Positions 1-8,835 are shown, counted from the stretch's first letter. The stretch is 64,000 nucleotides of DNA from Saprospiraceae bacterium (GCA_022842725.1 JALHOZ010000001.1:85309-149308); one strand, 5' to 3'. The notes: generated from the sequence alone by a model not told the origin. Translations and numbers: made by a program.

Positions 1-129
1 CAACTTATGAGAACCTCCCTGAACGGAATTTACTGGACTTGGGGAAATCCCATTGAATGGAGATCTCACAGGGTGAGAAGTGCATTGTACATCATCCTGA
101 ATTCTCCGGATTACAATATTTTCAAATAA
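1..129 (+). CDS. DUF1800-like protein, C-terminal end (partial)
   Basis: An open frame runs from the window edge to TAA at 127-129 and encodes 42 residues, including ALYIILNSPDYNIF. This resembles the final helix of DUF1800 proteins, which usually end in a 'hit mostly seen next to DUF1501' context. The next gene is a DUF1501 protein only 16 nt downstream, and DUF1800-DUF1501 gene pairs are common in many bacteria, so the neighbour supports the call. The function of DUF1800 proteins is not established; they are usually predicted to be exported. The assignment rests on a short tail and its neighbour only. Confidence 0.5.
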   Translation, partial: QLMRTSLNGIYWTWGNPIEWRSHRVRSALYIILNSPDYNIFK

Positions 130-145
130 GAAAAATAAAAATAAA

Positions 146-1585
146 ATGGGACATAAACACCATAAAGTATCAAGAAGAGGATTTTTAGGACAATTAAGTT
201 GTGCTGCGGTAGGTTATACCACATTTTTTTCGACGCTTACCAACCTAAAAATGTTGAATGCTGCGGCCGGGTTTAACTCCACCGTACAAAAGTCAGGTGA
301 TTACAAAGCCTTGGTTTGTATTCTAACATCCGGAGGATTGGATTCCTTTAATATGCTGGCACCAAGAGGAAATACAGAATATGCACAATATGCTGCAGCC
401 AGAACCAATATGGCTTTGCCGCAAAATTCATTACTTCCGATTACTGCTGCAACGCCGGATGGCAGACAATATGGTATGCACCCTTCTATGACAAGGTCAA
501 AAACCTTGTTTGACCAGGGGAAAATGGCTTTTGTATCTAATGTCGGAGCTTTGGTTCAGCCATTGACCAGACAACAGTTTTATGATGGCACGATTCCAAT
601 TCCGCTGGGATTGTTTTCTCATGCTGACCAGGTGCAACATTGGCAGACCGGGGTGCCTCATGCCAGAGAAGCAGTAGGCTGGGGTGGAAAAATTGCTGAC
701 ATGTTTGTAGCAGCCAATGATAATGATAATATTTCAATGTCGATGTCTTTATCAGGAACCAATCTTTTTCAGACCGGTAACAATTCTGTTGAGTATGCAC
801 TGCGTCCGTTGACAGGAGCTGTGGGCGTTGATGGCAGAAACGAAAACTGGGTTGTCCCGCAAATGAAAATGGCGGCACTCAATGGTATGATGAATAATAC
901 CTATTCTGATATTTATAAAAAAACATATACCCACACTATCAAACAATCTATGTTGGGTTTTGAAGAGTTGCAGCCTATTCTGGACAATCCACCGGTATGG
1001 ACAGTGCCGTTTGTCAATGGCAGACCCGGAAGTTGGAACCCTACCTTGAATATGTCATTTGAAATGATAGCCCGGACCATAGCAGGTCGTGAACAATTGG
1101 GGATGAACCGGCAAATCTTTTTTGTAGATTTTGGTGGTTGGGATCATCATGATGAATTGCTCAATAATCAGGCAACCATGCTTACGGAACTGGATAATGC
1201 CTTATTTGAATTTAATGCAGCCATGGAACAATTAGGTATTGCAGATTGTGTGACAACCTTTAATATTTCTGAATTTTCCAGAACGTTGGCATCCAACGGA
1301 AATGGTACAGACCATGCATGGGGAGCAAACACTTTTGTCATGGGCGGAGCTGTCAACGGGCAGGATATTTACGGAACTTATCCTCAACTCAATATCCACA
1401 ACAGCAATCCGTTGATGTTGTACAATGGAGTATTGATGCCAAGTATGTCGGCAGATGAATATTTTGCTGAAATAGCCCTCTGGTTTGGTGTGCCGCCATC
1501 CGAACTTTCGACTTTATTTCCGAATATCGGATATTTTTATGATTATACAACCGGAAACAACCCTGTGGGATTTCTGAATTTATAA
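146..1585 (+). CDS. DUF1501 family protein, Tat-exported
   Basis: 479 residues. The N terminus carries a twin-arginine signal (SRRGFLGQL near residues 9-17) followed by a moderately hydrophobic stretch, so export through the Tat system as a folded protein is predicted. The body has DUF1501 hallmarks: an early LTSGGLDSFNMLAP segment, a DFGGWDHHDE motif near residue 330, and EFSRTLASNGNGTDHAWG near residue 375. The family is related to the alkaline phosphatase/sulfatase fold and its activity is not well established. It follows a DUF1800-like gene by 16 nt and is closed by a strong hairpin terminator. No Shine-Dalgarno is seen; the upstream sequence is A-rich. Confidence 0.85.
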   Translation: MGHKHHKVSRRGFLGQLSCAAVGYTTFFSTLTNLKMLNAAAGFNSTVQKSGDYKALVCILTSGGLDSFNMLAPRGNTEYAQYAAARTNMALPQNSLLPITAATPDGRQYGMHPSMTRSKTLFDQGKMAFVSNVGALVQPLTRQQFYDGTIPIPLGLFSHADQVQHWQTGVPHAREAVGWGGKIADMFVAANDNDNISMSMSLSGTNLFQTGNNSVEYALRPLTGAVGVDGRNENWVVPQMKMAALNGMMNNTYSDIYKKTYTHTIKQSMLGFEELQPILDNPPVWTVPFVNGRPGSWNPTLNMSFEMIARTIAGREQLGMNRQIFFVDFGGWDHHDELLNNQATMLTELDNALFEFNAAMEQLGIADCVTTFNISEFSRTLASNGNGTDHAWGANTFVMGGAVNGQDIYGTYPQLNIHNSNPLMLYNGVLMPSMSADEYFAEIALWFGVPPSELSTLFPNIGYFYDYTTGNNPVGFLNL

Positions 1586-1609
1586 TACTCCCTGCTTATA
1601 AAGTATTAC

Positions 1610-1648
1610 AATACACCTTCGTTTTAGTGATGAAGGTGTATTTTTTTT
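1610..1648 (+). terminator. Rho-independent terminator after the DUF1501 gene
   Basis: An 11-bp perfect stem (AATACACCTTC at 1610-1620 pairs with GAAGGTGTATT at 1632-1642) with an 11-nt loop runs into T-rich sequence at 1641-1648. It lies 25 nt after the stop codon. Confidence 0.85.
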
Positions 1649-1694
1649 GTGTATAATATATTTTGTTTGGGGGAAAAACCATTTTCAAAAAACG

Positions 1695-1702
1695 TAGCTT
1701 TG
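1695..1702 (+). promoter_or_regulatory. Bacteroidota -7 element upstream of the EamA gene
   Basis: TAGCTTTG matches the TAnnTTTG consensus. The predicted transcript start near 1709 lies about 11 nt before the TTG at 1720, supporting that unusual start. A TTTG lies upstream at 1666-1669, but the spacing is longer than typical. Confidence 0.5.
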
Positions 1703-1719
1703 TCGCATAATTTTATTTT

Positions 1720-2706
1720 TTGAACAGATTAAAAAAGTGGAAGTCCTGGTTACCATCAGATACATTAAATGGTATCCTGATATTTAATCCGAAAAAAATC
1801 AGGGAAAAAGGCACGTATTTTAAAGCGATTTTGGCATTGGCCCTTGTCAGTATATTGTGGGGAACAACCTGGGTAGTTTCAAAATATGGTGTTGGATTTG
1901 TACCCGGATTACAATTGGCAGCTTACCGGCAAATGATTGCGGGCACAGCATTTTTATTGTTTTTTACTGCAAAAAAATACCCCTGGCCCAAAAGAAAAGA
2001 CCTGGGTATATTGGTAGTACTGGCTATACTTAATTTTGTAATGAGTAATGGATTGAGTACCTGGGGTGTAACTTATATTTCTGCGGGACTAGGTTCTATC
2101 ATAGGTGCCATTTTCCCTTTATGGATTGTTTTGATCGGAATTTTTGTGGAGAAAAGCAGACCACCACTCAGATCAATATCGGGATTGATCGCCGGATTTG
2201 TCGGTATTTGTATCATTTTTTATGACCACCTTGCGGATTTTGTTAATCCTGATTTCAGATTTGGTATCTTTTTGTCATTGATTTCCACCCTGACCTGGGC
2301 AATCGGAACGATGTATACTAAAAAACATGCAAAAATTTTTAATCCTTATTTTGGATTAGGCTTTCAACTGACTATTTCGGGTTTAATTTTGTTTTTTATA
2401 ACATGGTTTGATCCCAATACCATCGATTGGCGATCCATTCCTTCGGAAGGATGGTTTTCTATTCTCTACCTGGTTGTTTTTGGTTCAATGATTGGATTTG
2501 TGGCCTATCTGTATGCCTTGCAACATCTTCCTACTGAACAAACTGCTGTGTACGCTTATATTAATCCTCTGGTGGCCATGGTGACCGGTGGAATTGTATT
2601 GGGTGAAAAAATCGGTTTATACATTGTGGTTGGTTGTCTCATCACTCTGACAGGCGTTTATCTGGTGAATACCAGTTATGGAACAAAAAATAAATCCGGT
2701 ACATAA
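1720..2706 (+). CDS. EamA/DMT-family membrane transporter
   Basis: 328 residues with about ten hydrophobic segments in two internally similar halves, as in the drug/metabolite transporter superfamily. The first half starts at SILWGTTWVVSKYG and the second at LISTLTWAIGTMYTKKH, each an EamA-type opening. Such proteins sit in the inner membrane and usually export small metabolites, but the substrate cannot be told from sequence. There is no in-frame ATG before the first membrane segment; TTG at 1720 is the most upstream usable start and fits a nearby -7 element. The roughly 35-residue basic N-terminal extension before the first TM segment is longer than usual. The gene stands alone between a terminator and a structured intergenic segment. 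Confidence 0.85.
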   Translation: MNRLKKWKSWLPSDTLNGILIFNPKKIREKGTYFKAILALALVSILWGTTWVVSKYGVGFVPGLQLAAYRQMIAGTAFLLFFTAKKYPWPKRKDLGILVVLAILNFVMSNGLSTWGVTYISAGLGSIIGAIFPLWIVLIGIFVEKSRPPLRSISGLIAGFVGICIIFYDHLADFVNPDFRFGIFLSLISTLTWAIGTMYTKKHAKIFNPYFGLGFQLTISGLILFFITWFDPNTIDWRSIPSEGWFSILYLVVFGSMIGFVAYLYALQHLPTEQTAVYAYINPLVAMVTGGIVLGEKIGLYIVVGCLITLTGVYLVNTSYGTKNKSGT

Positions 2707-2786
2707 ATAGAAAAGTTGTATTTTGCTACAAATATTTGGGTTTTTGTCTTTGACTTCGAACCGATGTTTAGATGACAAAATCCATT

Positions 2787-2880
2787 GCGATAGGGATGGG
2801 AGCGGACACGACCGATGTAGTCCTCTTAAAATGACGACATCGGGAAGTAAAGCGGACAGCCCGACCTGAAAGGGATCGCC
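2787..2880. repeat. Structured intergenic element (nested inverted repeats)
   Basis: The 315-nt gap between two membrane-protein genes holds a nested foldable segment. An outer pairing joins GCGAT at 2787-2791 with ATCGC at 2875-2879, and an inner hairpin joins CCGATGT at 2812-2818 with ACATCGG at 2837-2843. The octamer AGCGGACA occurs twice (2801 and 2851). It is more GC-rich than its surroundings and has no convincing ORF. From memory it resembles dispersed intergenic elements of Bacteroidota that carry an AGCGGACAGCCCGACC core, but this could not be checked. Confidence 0.5.
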
Positions 2881-3021
2881 CAAATAAAATATATACTTCT
2901 TAAGGTAAAATTTTTAAACGAGACCTGTTTTCATCTAAAATAACTATAAAAAAAGAATGAAATCACGTAAATTTATTTTTTTTGCAATCATATTTTGTAC
3001 TTTGATAAATATAAAATTCAA

Positions 3022-4089
3022 ATGCCAAGACTCACAACACAAATACATCCGAATACTATACGTCAGATATTTTTTTTGGCTTTATTGATATTTATAGGAC
3101 TTATCATCCTCAGGGAATTGTATTTTATGCTTGGTGCATTTCTTGGGGCAGTGACCTTGTACGTTATATTATTATATCCGAAAAAAATCCTTACGATAAA
3201 ATACAGCTGGCGTGGATGGACAGCAACATTGGTACTTATGTTGGCATCATTTATCATTATGATCATCCCATTGGCCTATCTGACCAGTGTTGGTGTTGAG
3301 ATGTTGACTCCGGTAATAAAAGATCCGGCACTTCTTAAAAATGCGTTGGAAGATGTTCATGACTTTTTATTGACCAGTTTTGGCGTAGACGTTTTTAATG
3401 CTGAAAATGTTGGTAAAATAACGGAACAAATTATACCATTTTCGCAAAAGACGTTAGGGAATACGATGTCAACCATAGGAAATATTGTGTTGATGTATCT
3501 GGTCCTTTATTTTATGCTGGTACAAACCAAAGATGTTGAGTTGTGGCTAAAAAAGACATTGCCACTTAAAACGGCGAATACTAAAAAAGTTATATCCGAA
3601 ATCCGAAACCTGGTGTATAGTAATGCTTTGGGTATTCCGATTGTTGCCGTTTTACAGGGATTGGTAGCTGTCATAGGGTATTCTATTTTTGGTGTTAAAG
3701 AATTTTTATTGATGGGATTGCTTACAGCCATTTCTTCTGTTATTCCTATTTTGGGAACGATGTTGGTTTATTTGCCACTGGCTATATTTCAATACAGTAA
3801 TCATGGTGTTTTTTCAGGTGTTGGTGTAGGTTTGTGGGGATTTATTGTAATCGGATCAGTAGACAACATTGCCAGATTGATGGTACAGAAAAAACTGGCA
3901 GACGTTCACCCTTTGGTGACTTTGTTAGGCGTATTTATGGGCGTAAGTTTATTTGGATTTATGGGTGTTATATTCGGCCCGTTGTTGTTGTCGGTATTTT
4001 TTATGCTGGTCAGGGTATATATCAGTGAGTTTGGAAAATTTGACGCCAATGATCCGACAAAAACGGTTGAGTTTGAAGAAACAACATAA
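3022..4089 (+). CDS. AI-2E family transporter (PF01594-like)
   Basis: 355 residues from ATG at 3022. An upstream in-frame TTG at 2995 exists, but a -7-like element (TACTTTG, 2998-3004) overlaps that region, so the ATG is preferred. The layout is typical of the AI-2E transporter/TqsA-PerM family: paired N-terminal TM segments, a central soluble region, then a C-terminal block of TM segments containing IPILGTMLVYLPLAIFQ and GFMGVIFGPLLLSV. The family is named after autoinducer export, but many members act as ion or small-solute permeases, so no substrate is assigned. It stands alone; 183 nt of AT-rich sequence separates it from the next gene. Confidence 0.85.
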   Translation: MPRLTTQIHPNTIRQIFFLALLIFIGLIILRELYFMLGAFLGAVTLYVILLYPKKILTIKYSWRGWTATLVLMLASFIIMIIPLAYLTSVGVEMLTPVIKDPALLKNALEDVHDFLLTSFGVDVFNAENVGKITEQIIPFSQKTLGNTMSTIGNIVLMYLVLYFMLVQTKDVELWLKKTLPLKTANTKKVISEIRNLVYSNALGIPIVAVLQGLVAVIGYSIFGVKEFLLMGLLTAISSVIPILGTMLVYLPLAIFQYSNHGVFSGVGVGLWGFIVIGSVDNIARLMVQKKLADVHPLVTLLGVFMGVSLFGFMGVIFGPLLLSVFFMLVRVYISEFGKFDANDPTKTVEFEETT

Positions 4090-4272
4090 ATTTTAAAGAT
4101 CGTACATGATTTTAAATTCATATAATATTAGAAATAAAATTTCTTTATAAAATCCAGAATATCAATCATTTTAGATTAGAATGAACAATAATTTACATTA
4201 ACTTATTTTTGAACTTACATTTTCTTAACATGTAATCCTCAACTTTGTCCGATATAAATATTGGACAATATT

Positions 4273-5142
4273 ATGCCAAAAAGAAAAGTTGAGGTTGTTA
4301 TAATCAGTGATATACATTTAGGTACCTACGGTTGTCATGCCGATTGTTTATTGAGATATCTGAAAAGTGTAGAGCCGGAAATTCTGGTTTTGAACGGGGA
4401 CATTGTGGATTTGTGGAATTTTAAAAAATCCTATTTTCCCAAAAGTCATCTACAGGTCATCAGGCAGATATTAAAAATGACCGAAAACGGTACTAAAACG
4501 TATTACATTACCGGAAATCATGATGATGCATTGAGGAGATTTTCATCTGTGTGTATAGGAAATCTTATCCTTGACGACAAACTTGTGCTCAATCTTGATG
4601 GCAAAAAAACATGGATATTTCACGGTGACATTTTTGATGCAACAACCAGAGGTTGGGCCAGAATTTTGGCAAAATTAGGAGGTAAAGGATATGATATTCT
4701 GATATTGATGAATCGTTTTACCAATCATGTGCTGGAAAGGTTGGGACGGGAAAAAGTCAGTTTTTCAAAAAGAATAAAAAACGGCGTCAAACGTGCCGTC
4801 AAATGGATCAATGATTTTGAACAAACGGCAGCCGCATTGGCCATAGATCAGAATTATCACGTGGTTATCTGCGGACATATTCATCAGCCACAAATCAAAA
4901 TATTATCTCACGAGCGGGAAAGTATATTGTATCTCAACTCCGGTGATTGGGTAGAAAATTGTTCTGCACTTGAGTATCAGGACGGTGAATGGCGTCTGCA
5001 TTTTGAACCGATTCCCAAGACAGCTGTCCACAGCGAATGGGAAGAGGATTGGGAAAAAGAAGCAGAAACCGAGGTTTTTGATTTTATTTTTAAAAACAAT
5101 GTTCAGGATCAGGTGATGCCAAAAAACAAGGCTGCAGTATGA
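4273..5142 (+). CDS. LpxH-like metallophosphoesterase
   Basis: 289 residues from ATG at 4273; an in-frame TTG at 4261 is less likely. The calcineurin-like metallophosphatase motifs are all visible in order: SDIHLG near residue 12, GDIVDLW near residue 42, GNHDD near residue 77, and GHIHQP near residue 200. This set fits UDP-2,3-diacylglucosamine diphosphatase and its homologues, which make lipid X in lipid A synthesis. In Bacteroidota this branch is often a paralogue rather than the only LpxH. The gene overlaps the next (a glycosyltransferase) by four bases (ATGA), suggesting that the two act in one envelope-glycolipid step. CAACTTTG at 4240-4247 is a possible -7 element. Confidence 0.8.
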   Translation: MPKRKVEVVIISDIHLGTYGCHADCLLRYLKSVEPEILVLNGDIVDLWNFKKSYFPKSHLQVIRQILKMTENGTKTYYITGNHDDALRRFSSVCIGNLILDDKLVLNLDGKKTWIFHGDIFDATTRGWARILAKLGGKGYDILILMNRFTNHVLERLGREKVSFSKRIKNGVKRAVKWINDFEQTAAALAIDQNYHVVICGHIHQPQIKILSHERESILYLNSGDWVENCSALEYQDGEWRLHFEPIPKTAVHSEWEEDWEKEAETEVFDFIFKNNVQDQVMPKNKAAV

Positions 5143-6119
5143 AAATATTTTATGCCGTACAAGCGACCGGCAACGGTCACATAAGCCGTGCACACCAGTT
5201 GCTTCCCTATTTGAGAGAAATGGGGGAAGTGGATATTTTTTTGAGTGGCTCTAATGCCAGTTTGCCTTACGAACTACCGGTAAAATACCGTAGTGAAGGA
5301 CTTAGTTTGTTTTATTCGGAATGTGGTGATCTCGATTATTGGAAAACCATCAAATCCATCAGGTATATGAGGGTTTTAAAAGAAGCCAGAGATCTTCCGG
5401 TAGAAAAGTATGATGTAATCATCAATGATTTTGAACATATTACAGCAAGAGCGTGCCGGATAAAAAAAATACCTTCCGTTCAGTTTGGTCATCAGGCCAG
5501 TTTTATGAGTAAAAATACACCGCGACCGGACAAAAAAAGTTTTATCGGTGAATTTCTGTTAAAACATTATGCTCCGGCATCAAAATACGTAGGGCTACAT
5601 TTTGAATCTTATGATTCGTTTGTTTTTCCGCCCATTATTAAAAAAGAGTTTTTGTCAGTAACACCGAAAGACCAGGGTCATCTCACGGTTTATCTTCCTG
5701 CCTATGATTATGATTGTGTAAAAAAAATATTCAATGATATCAGTCCGGTCAAAGTCCATTGGTTTTTACCCGGAATAACCCACCCTTATGAAGAAGGAAA
5801 TATTACTTTTTTTCCGGTGAGTCAGCAATACTTTAACGATAGTATCATCCATTGTCAGGCACTTTTGACAGGCGGCGGTTTTGAAACTCCGGCTGAAGCC
5901 CTCTATCTGAGAAAAAAGTTAATGGTCATCCCGATCAACGGACAATACGAACAACAATGTAATGCCGCTGCCCTTGAAAAAAGAGGAGTGGCGCGTTTGT
6001 CAGCCTTAAATGAAAAGACCAAACAGGTGTTTTTTGACTGGTTGCGAGCTCCTCAACAAACTGGAACAGTTGAGGCTAATGATATCAAAAAAACCCTCGA
6101 ATATTTGATGTTGGGCTAA
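5139..6119 (+). CDS. GT-B glycosyltransferase (COG1819-like)
   Basis: 326 residues. The opening FYAVQATGNGHISRAHQL is the N-terminal glycine-rich loop of GT-B enzymes related to MurG and UDP-glucuronosyltransferases, and the second domain carries a donor-binding signature with LTGGGFETPAEALY and VIPINGQYEQQCNA. The family transfers a sugar from a nucleotide sugar; donor and acceptor are not predictable. The start codon overlaps the stop of the LpxH-like gene (ATGA), so the two are probably translationally coupled and may act on one lipid-linked substrate. No TM segment is seen. Confidence 0.85.
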   Translation: MKIFYAVQATGNGHISRAHQLLPYLREMGEVDIFLSGSNASLPYELPVKYRSEGLSLFYSECGDLDYWKTIKSIRYMRVLKEARDLPVEKYDVIINDFEHITARACRIKKIPSVQFGHQASFMSKNTPRPDKKSFIGEFLLKHYAPASKYVGLHFESYDSFVFPPIIKKEFLSVTPKDQGHLTVYLPAYDYDCVKKIFNDISPVKVHWFLPGITHPYEEGNITFFPVSQQYFNDSIIHCQALLTGGGFETPAEALYLRKKLMVIPINGQYEQQCNAAALEKRGVARLSALNEKTKQVFFDWLRAPQQTGTVEANDIKKTLEYLMLG

Positions 6120-6302
6120 AAAACTACCGTTTTCAAGAACAAGAAGTTATTTTTATCTTTATAAAAGGGTAGAATCTTGTACAATTACCACTTTTTTATG
6201 GAAAAATGAGTACAAAATCGTCAATATTGCGTTATAAGGTTAACCTACACCCAAAAATTGGTATTCAGAAAATTTTATGATATCCGACAATTCTATCCAT
6301 TC

Positions 6303-6848
6303 ATGATCAGAAAAAAATCAATTACGGTTTTTTTATATTTATTTTTGTTTGTGATGCTGTTTTTGCCGGATCATATGAATGCTCAGTCAAAAGATAGTTT
6401 TACTGTCTATGTATTTTTGTTGGATGAATGCAGGATTTGTCAGGAAGAAGCTCCGGAACTCAATAAAATATCAGATTTGGCCAAAGAATCAGGAATTGGT
6501 TTTGCCGGATATTTTCCCAATCATTCGACTACAGAACAAGGTATAGAAAAATTCAGGAAAAAGTACAAAGTCAGGTATATGACCCAAACGGATCACTCAA
6601 AAACTATTGCAAAACAATTTCAGGCCACCGTATTGCCTGAGTGCGTGGTGTATAATGAAAGTAAAAAAGAGGTGATATATCGGGGTGCGGTCAACAATCG
6701 TTTTTATGCTCCCGGAAAAAGACGGTCGTCCATCACCCAAAACTACCTGAAAGATGTTATATTTGCCATTCAATCAGGAAAAACGCCAACCTTTCAGCAG
6801 ACAGAACCCATTGGTTGTTTCATCAATTATTCAGAAAATCCATTTTAA
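6303..6848 (+). CDS. Exported redoxin/thioredoxin-fold protein
   Basis: 181 residues from ATG at 6303. An upstream in-frame TTG (6258) would place 15 residues before the signal peptide, so ATG is preferred. A clear signal peptide (basic MIRKK, hydrophobic core, ending near NAQ) is followed by a thioredoxin-like fold with DECRICQEEAPE, where CRIC is the candidate redox pair, and a TVLPECVVY strand that carries the conserved cis-proline. The tail ends in EPIGCFI, as in redoxin domains fused to cytochrome c domains in other phyla. The cytochrome c/monooxygenase-like gene begins 3 nt downstream, so the pair probably works together in the periplasm or at the cell surface. Confidence 0.75.
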   Translation: MIRKKSITVFLYLFLFVMLFLPDHMNAQSKDSFTVYVFLLDECRICQEEAPELNKISDLAKESGIGFAGYFPNHSTTEQGIEKFRKKYKVRYMTQTDHSKTIAKQFQATVLPECVVYNESKKEVIYRGAVNNRFYAPGKRRSSITQNYLKDVIFAIQSGKTPTFQQTEPIGCFINYSENPF

Positions 6849-6851
6849 AAG

Positions 6852-8447
6852 ATGTATAAAATAATATTTACCCTTTTCTTTTTGTCAGCATGGCAATTCA
6901 AATCTTTTGCTCAGCCAACGTATACAAAAGATGTTGCGCAGATTATATACAAACATTGCAGTTCGTGTCACCGACCGGGTGAGATCGGACCGTTTTCACT
7001 GACCAATTATCAGGAAGTATCCAACTGGGCGACCAGTATCCGGTATGTCACGCAAAATAAAATCATGCCACCGTGGAAAGCTGATCCAACATATAGCAGG
7101 TTTATGGACGAAAATTATCTTACAGATGGTCAGATCAAAACGATAGCTGATTGGGTCGAAGCCGGAACACCGATGGGAAATCCGGCGGATGAGCCGACTT
7201 TTCCGGATTTTCCTGAAAATTCTTTGTTGGGAGAGCCCGATCTGGTGTTGACTTTTGACAGGAGTTATACCCATAAAGGCACCGGGACGGATGAATACAG
7301 GTATTTTGTGTTGCCGTCAGGGTTGACCCAGAATAAAAAAATCAAAGCCATAGAACTCAGACCAGGAAATACTAAAATTGTCCACCATGCTTTGTTTTTT
7401 TCTGATGTATCAGGTAAAGCAAAACAATACGACGATCAGACACCGGAGTATGGATTCAGTGCTGATGAAAATCCTGACTTTGACGTATTTGAAGTCATCA
7501 ACAGAGACCAATATCCGGGATATGTGCCGGGTCAGAAGCCGAGGAGATTTCCTGATGGAATCGCTATGGATATGGCCGCAGGAAGCGATCTGGTGATTCA
7601 GATGCACTATGCACCGTGGAGTGTGGATGAGACCGATTCTTCTACGGTCAATATCTTTTTTGCTGAAGATTCAGAGTTTATCGACAGGACGGTGAGAGAT
7701 TACATCATGTTGCCGTTTAATCTGACCGGTGGTGCCAATAGTTTTTTTCTGATGCCCGGCCAAATCAAGAACTTTGAAGGTGTGTATACTGTACCTTTTG
7801 ATGTCAGTCTGGTAGGTATTTTTCCACACATGCACTATCTGGGTAAAAACTGGGAAGTTTATATTGAAAATACAGATGGCAGCAAAACCAACCTGATCAA
7901 AATCAATGATTGGGATTTTAACTGGCAGGGAGGATATTATTTTGACCGGTATAAAATCGCCAAAAAAGGAAGTAAAATCCGGGCATTTGCTAAATATGAC
8001 AATACCGCCAACAATCCGGCTAATCCCAGCAATCCGCCAAGGTTTGTGACCTGGGGAGAAGGTACCAAAGATGAGATGTACTATTTACCTTTGTTGTATG
8101 TCCCTTATAAATCCGGCGATGAAAACGTCGTCTTTGAGGAAAATACCAGTAATGTGTATGATATCGAAAGTTCTGATTTAAAAGCAAAAATTTATCCTAA
8201 TCCCATCTCCGTTCAGCAGACCTATCCGGCTCATGTACAGTTTCAACTACAAAGCGGAACAACCGTGTCCATGGAAATATACAACGAAGCCGGCCAAATG
8301 GTGAGAACCCTGTTCAGGAATGAATATTTTTCTGACGGAGACCATATCGTTCATATCGAGACCTCAAGGGCTGTCAAGGGCAAATATTTTGTCAAAATTG
8401 TTACAAAAAACGATGTGATAACCTTACCGGTTTTGGTGGTGGAGTAA
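6852..8447 (+). CDS. Secreted cytochrome c / Cu(II) ascorbate-dependent monooxygenase-like protein with T9SS tail
   Basis: 531 residues in four parts. A signal peptide (1-20, ends FAQ) precedes a small cytochrome c domain with heme-binding CSSCH at 36-40 and probable axial Met72 (KIMPPW). A region like the C-terminal domain of peptidylglycine monooxygenase follows, with possible copper ligands VHHA (near 177), QMHYAPW (near 252) and FPHMHYLG (near 326). A type IX sorting domain occupies the last 90 residues (KIYPNP... VKIVTKND). The predicted product is an extracellular heme- and copper-containing oxidoreductase; the substrate is unknown. It follows the redoxin gene by 3 nt. Only the C-terminal monooxygenase domain is evident, so true monooxygenase activity is uncertain. 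Confidence 0.75.
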   Translation: MYKIIFTLFFLSAWQFKSFAQPTYTKDVAQIIYKHCSSCHRPGEIGPFSLTNYQEVSNWATSIRYVTQNKIMPPWKADPTYSRFMDENYLTDGQIKTIADWVEAGTPMGNPADEPTFPDFPENSLLGEPDLVLTFDRSYTHKGTGTDEYRYFVLPSGLTQNKKIKAIELRPGNTKIVHHALFFSDVSGKAKQYDDQTPEYGFSADENPDFDVFEVINRDQYPGYVPGQKPRRFPDGIAMDMAAGSDLVIQMHYAPWSVDETDSSTVNIFFAEDSEFIDRTVRDYIMLPFNLTGGANSFFLMPGQIKNFEGVYTVPFDVSLVGIFPHMHYLGKNWEVYIENTDGSKTNLIKINDWDFNWQGGYYFDRYKIAKKGSKIRAFAKYDNTANNPANPSNPPRFVTWGEGTKDEMYYLPLLYVPYKSGDENVVFEENTSNVYDIESSDLKAKIYPNPISVQQTYPAHVQFQLQSGTTVSMEIYNEAGQMVRTLFRNEYFSDGDHIVHIETSRAVKGKYFVKIVTKNDVITLPVLVVE

Positions 8448-8570
8448 GAGGAAGTTTGGAGGGGTAAGTTCGTAGCTAATAGCTCGGAGGGGTCAGTTCG
8501 GAGCTTGGAGGGTTTAGCTGGGAGCTCGTAGTGTGAAGTTCGTTGTTAATAGCTCGTAGGTCGCAGGAAT
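8448..8570 (+). repeat. G/T-rich degenerate micro-repeat array after a stop codon
   Basis: Starting right after the TAA at 8445-8447, the sense strand carries imperfect copies of a GGAGGGGTAAGTTCGTAGC / TAATAGCTCG motif (for example near 8455-8487, 8487-8510 and 8540-8560). The strand is rich in G and T and poor in C. No ORF or stable terminator is seen. Similar arrays follow three other stops in this window. Confidence 0.6.
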
Positions 8571-8580
8571 TGGTTTTATC

Positions 8581-8646
8581 ATCCAAATAAATTTGGATGT
8601 CCTGGTAGCCCCATAACGCCACAACACCATCCCGAAGGTTTTCGGG
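8581..8646. repeat. Two short hairpins and a minus-strand G/T-rich stretch
   Basis: ATCCAAAT (8581-8588) and ATTTGGAT (8591-8598) form an 8-bp stem with a 2-nt loop. CCCGAA (8631-8636) and TTCGGG (8641-8646) form a 6-bp stem with a GGTT loop. Between them, 8603-8630 read on the minus strand is a GGTGTTGTGG-like micro-repeat. The second hairpin could terminate a former minus-strand gene (remnant at 8661), but no good T-run follows it. Confidence 0.4.
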
Positions 8647-8660
8647 ACCATAAAACTTTT

Positions 8661-8790
8661 TTATATTTTCACTACCTTCCCTTGTTGTAATACCTGATTT
8701 TTTTCAACAATTCGGTATATAGCTACCCTGAACGAGGGAAGAAACGGAATATTGATAGAATCCGAAATACACTTTTTGGCGGTGGACCAA
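8661..8790 (-). pseudogene. Remnant of a T9SS sorting-domain C terminus
   Basis: Downstream of msrBA on the minus strand, the frame ending at TAA (8661-8663) reads AIYRIVEKNQVLQQGKVVKI. This closely resembles the end of type A T9SS sorting domains (YRIV...L..GKVVKI). Upstream in the same frame the sequence quickly becomes atypical and runs into the msrA gene in another frame. There is no start codon or signal peptide. It is best read as the last piece of a decayed secreted-protein gene. The length shown is the part that still looks protein-like. Confidence 0.4.
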
Positions 8791-8835
8791 CTATTATTTT
8801 TTTCAAAATATAATTGCCGATATACATCCAGCACT

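Noticed and set aside
2617..2883. Minus-strand ORF over the end of the EamA gene and the structured element
   Set aside because: It overlaps a real gene and palindromic DNA; the composition is not protein-like.
2995..3021. Upstream TTG start of the AI-2E gene (also TTG starts at 6258, 56967, 57275 and 59649)
   Set aside because: Each is followed by a better ATG with a signal peptide, a promoter between, or a junction overlap; the longer forms add unlikely residues.
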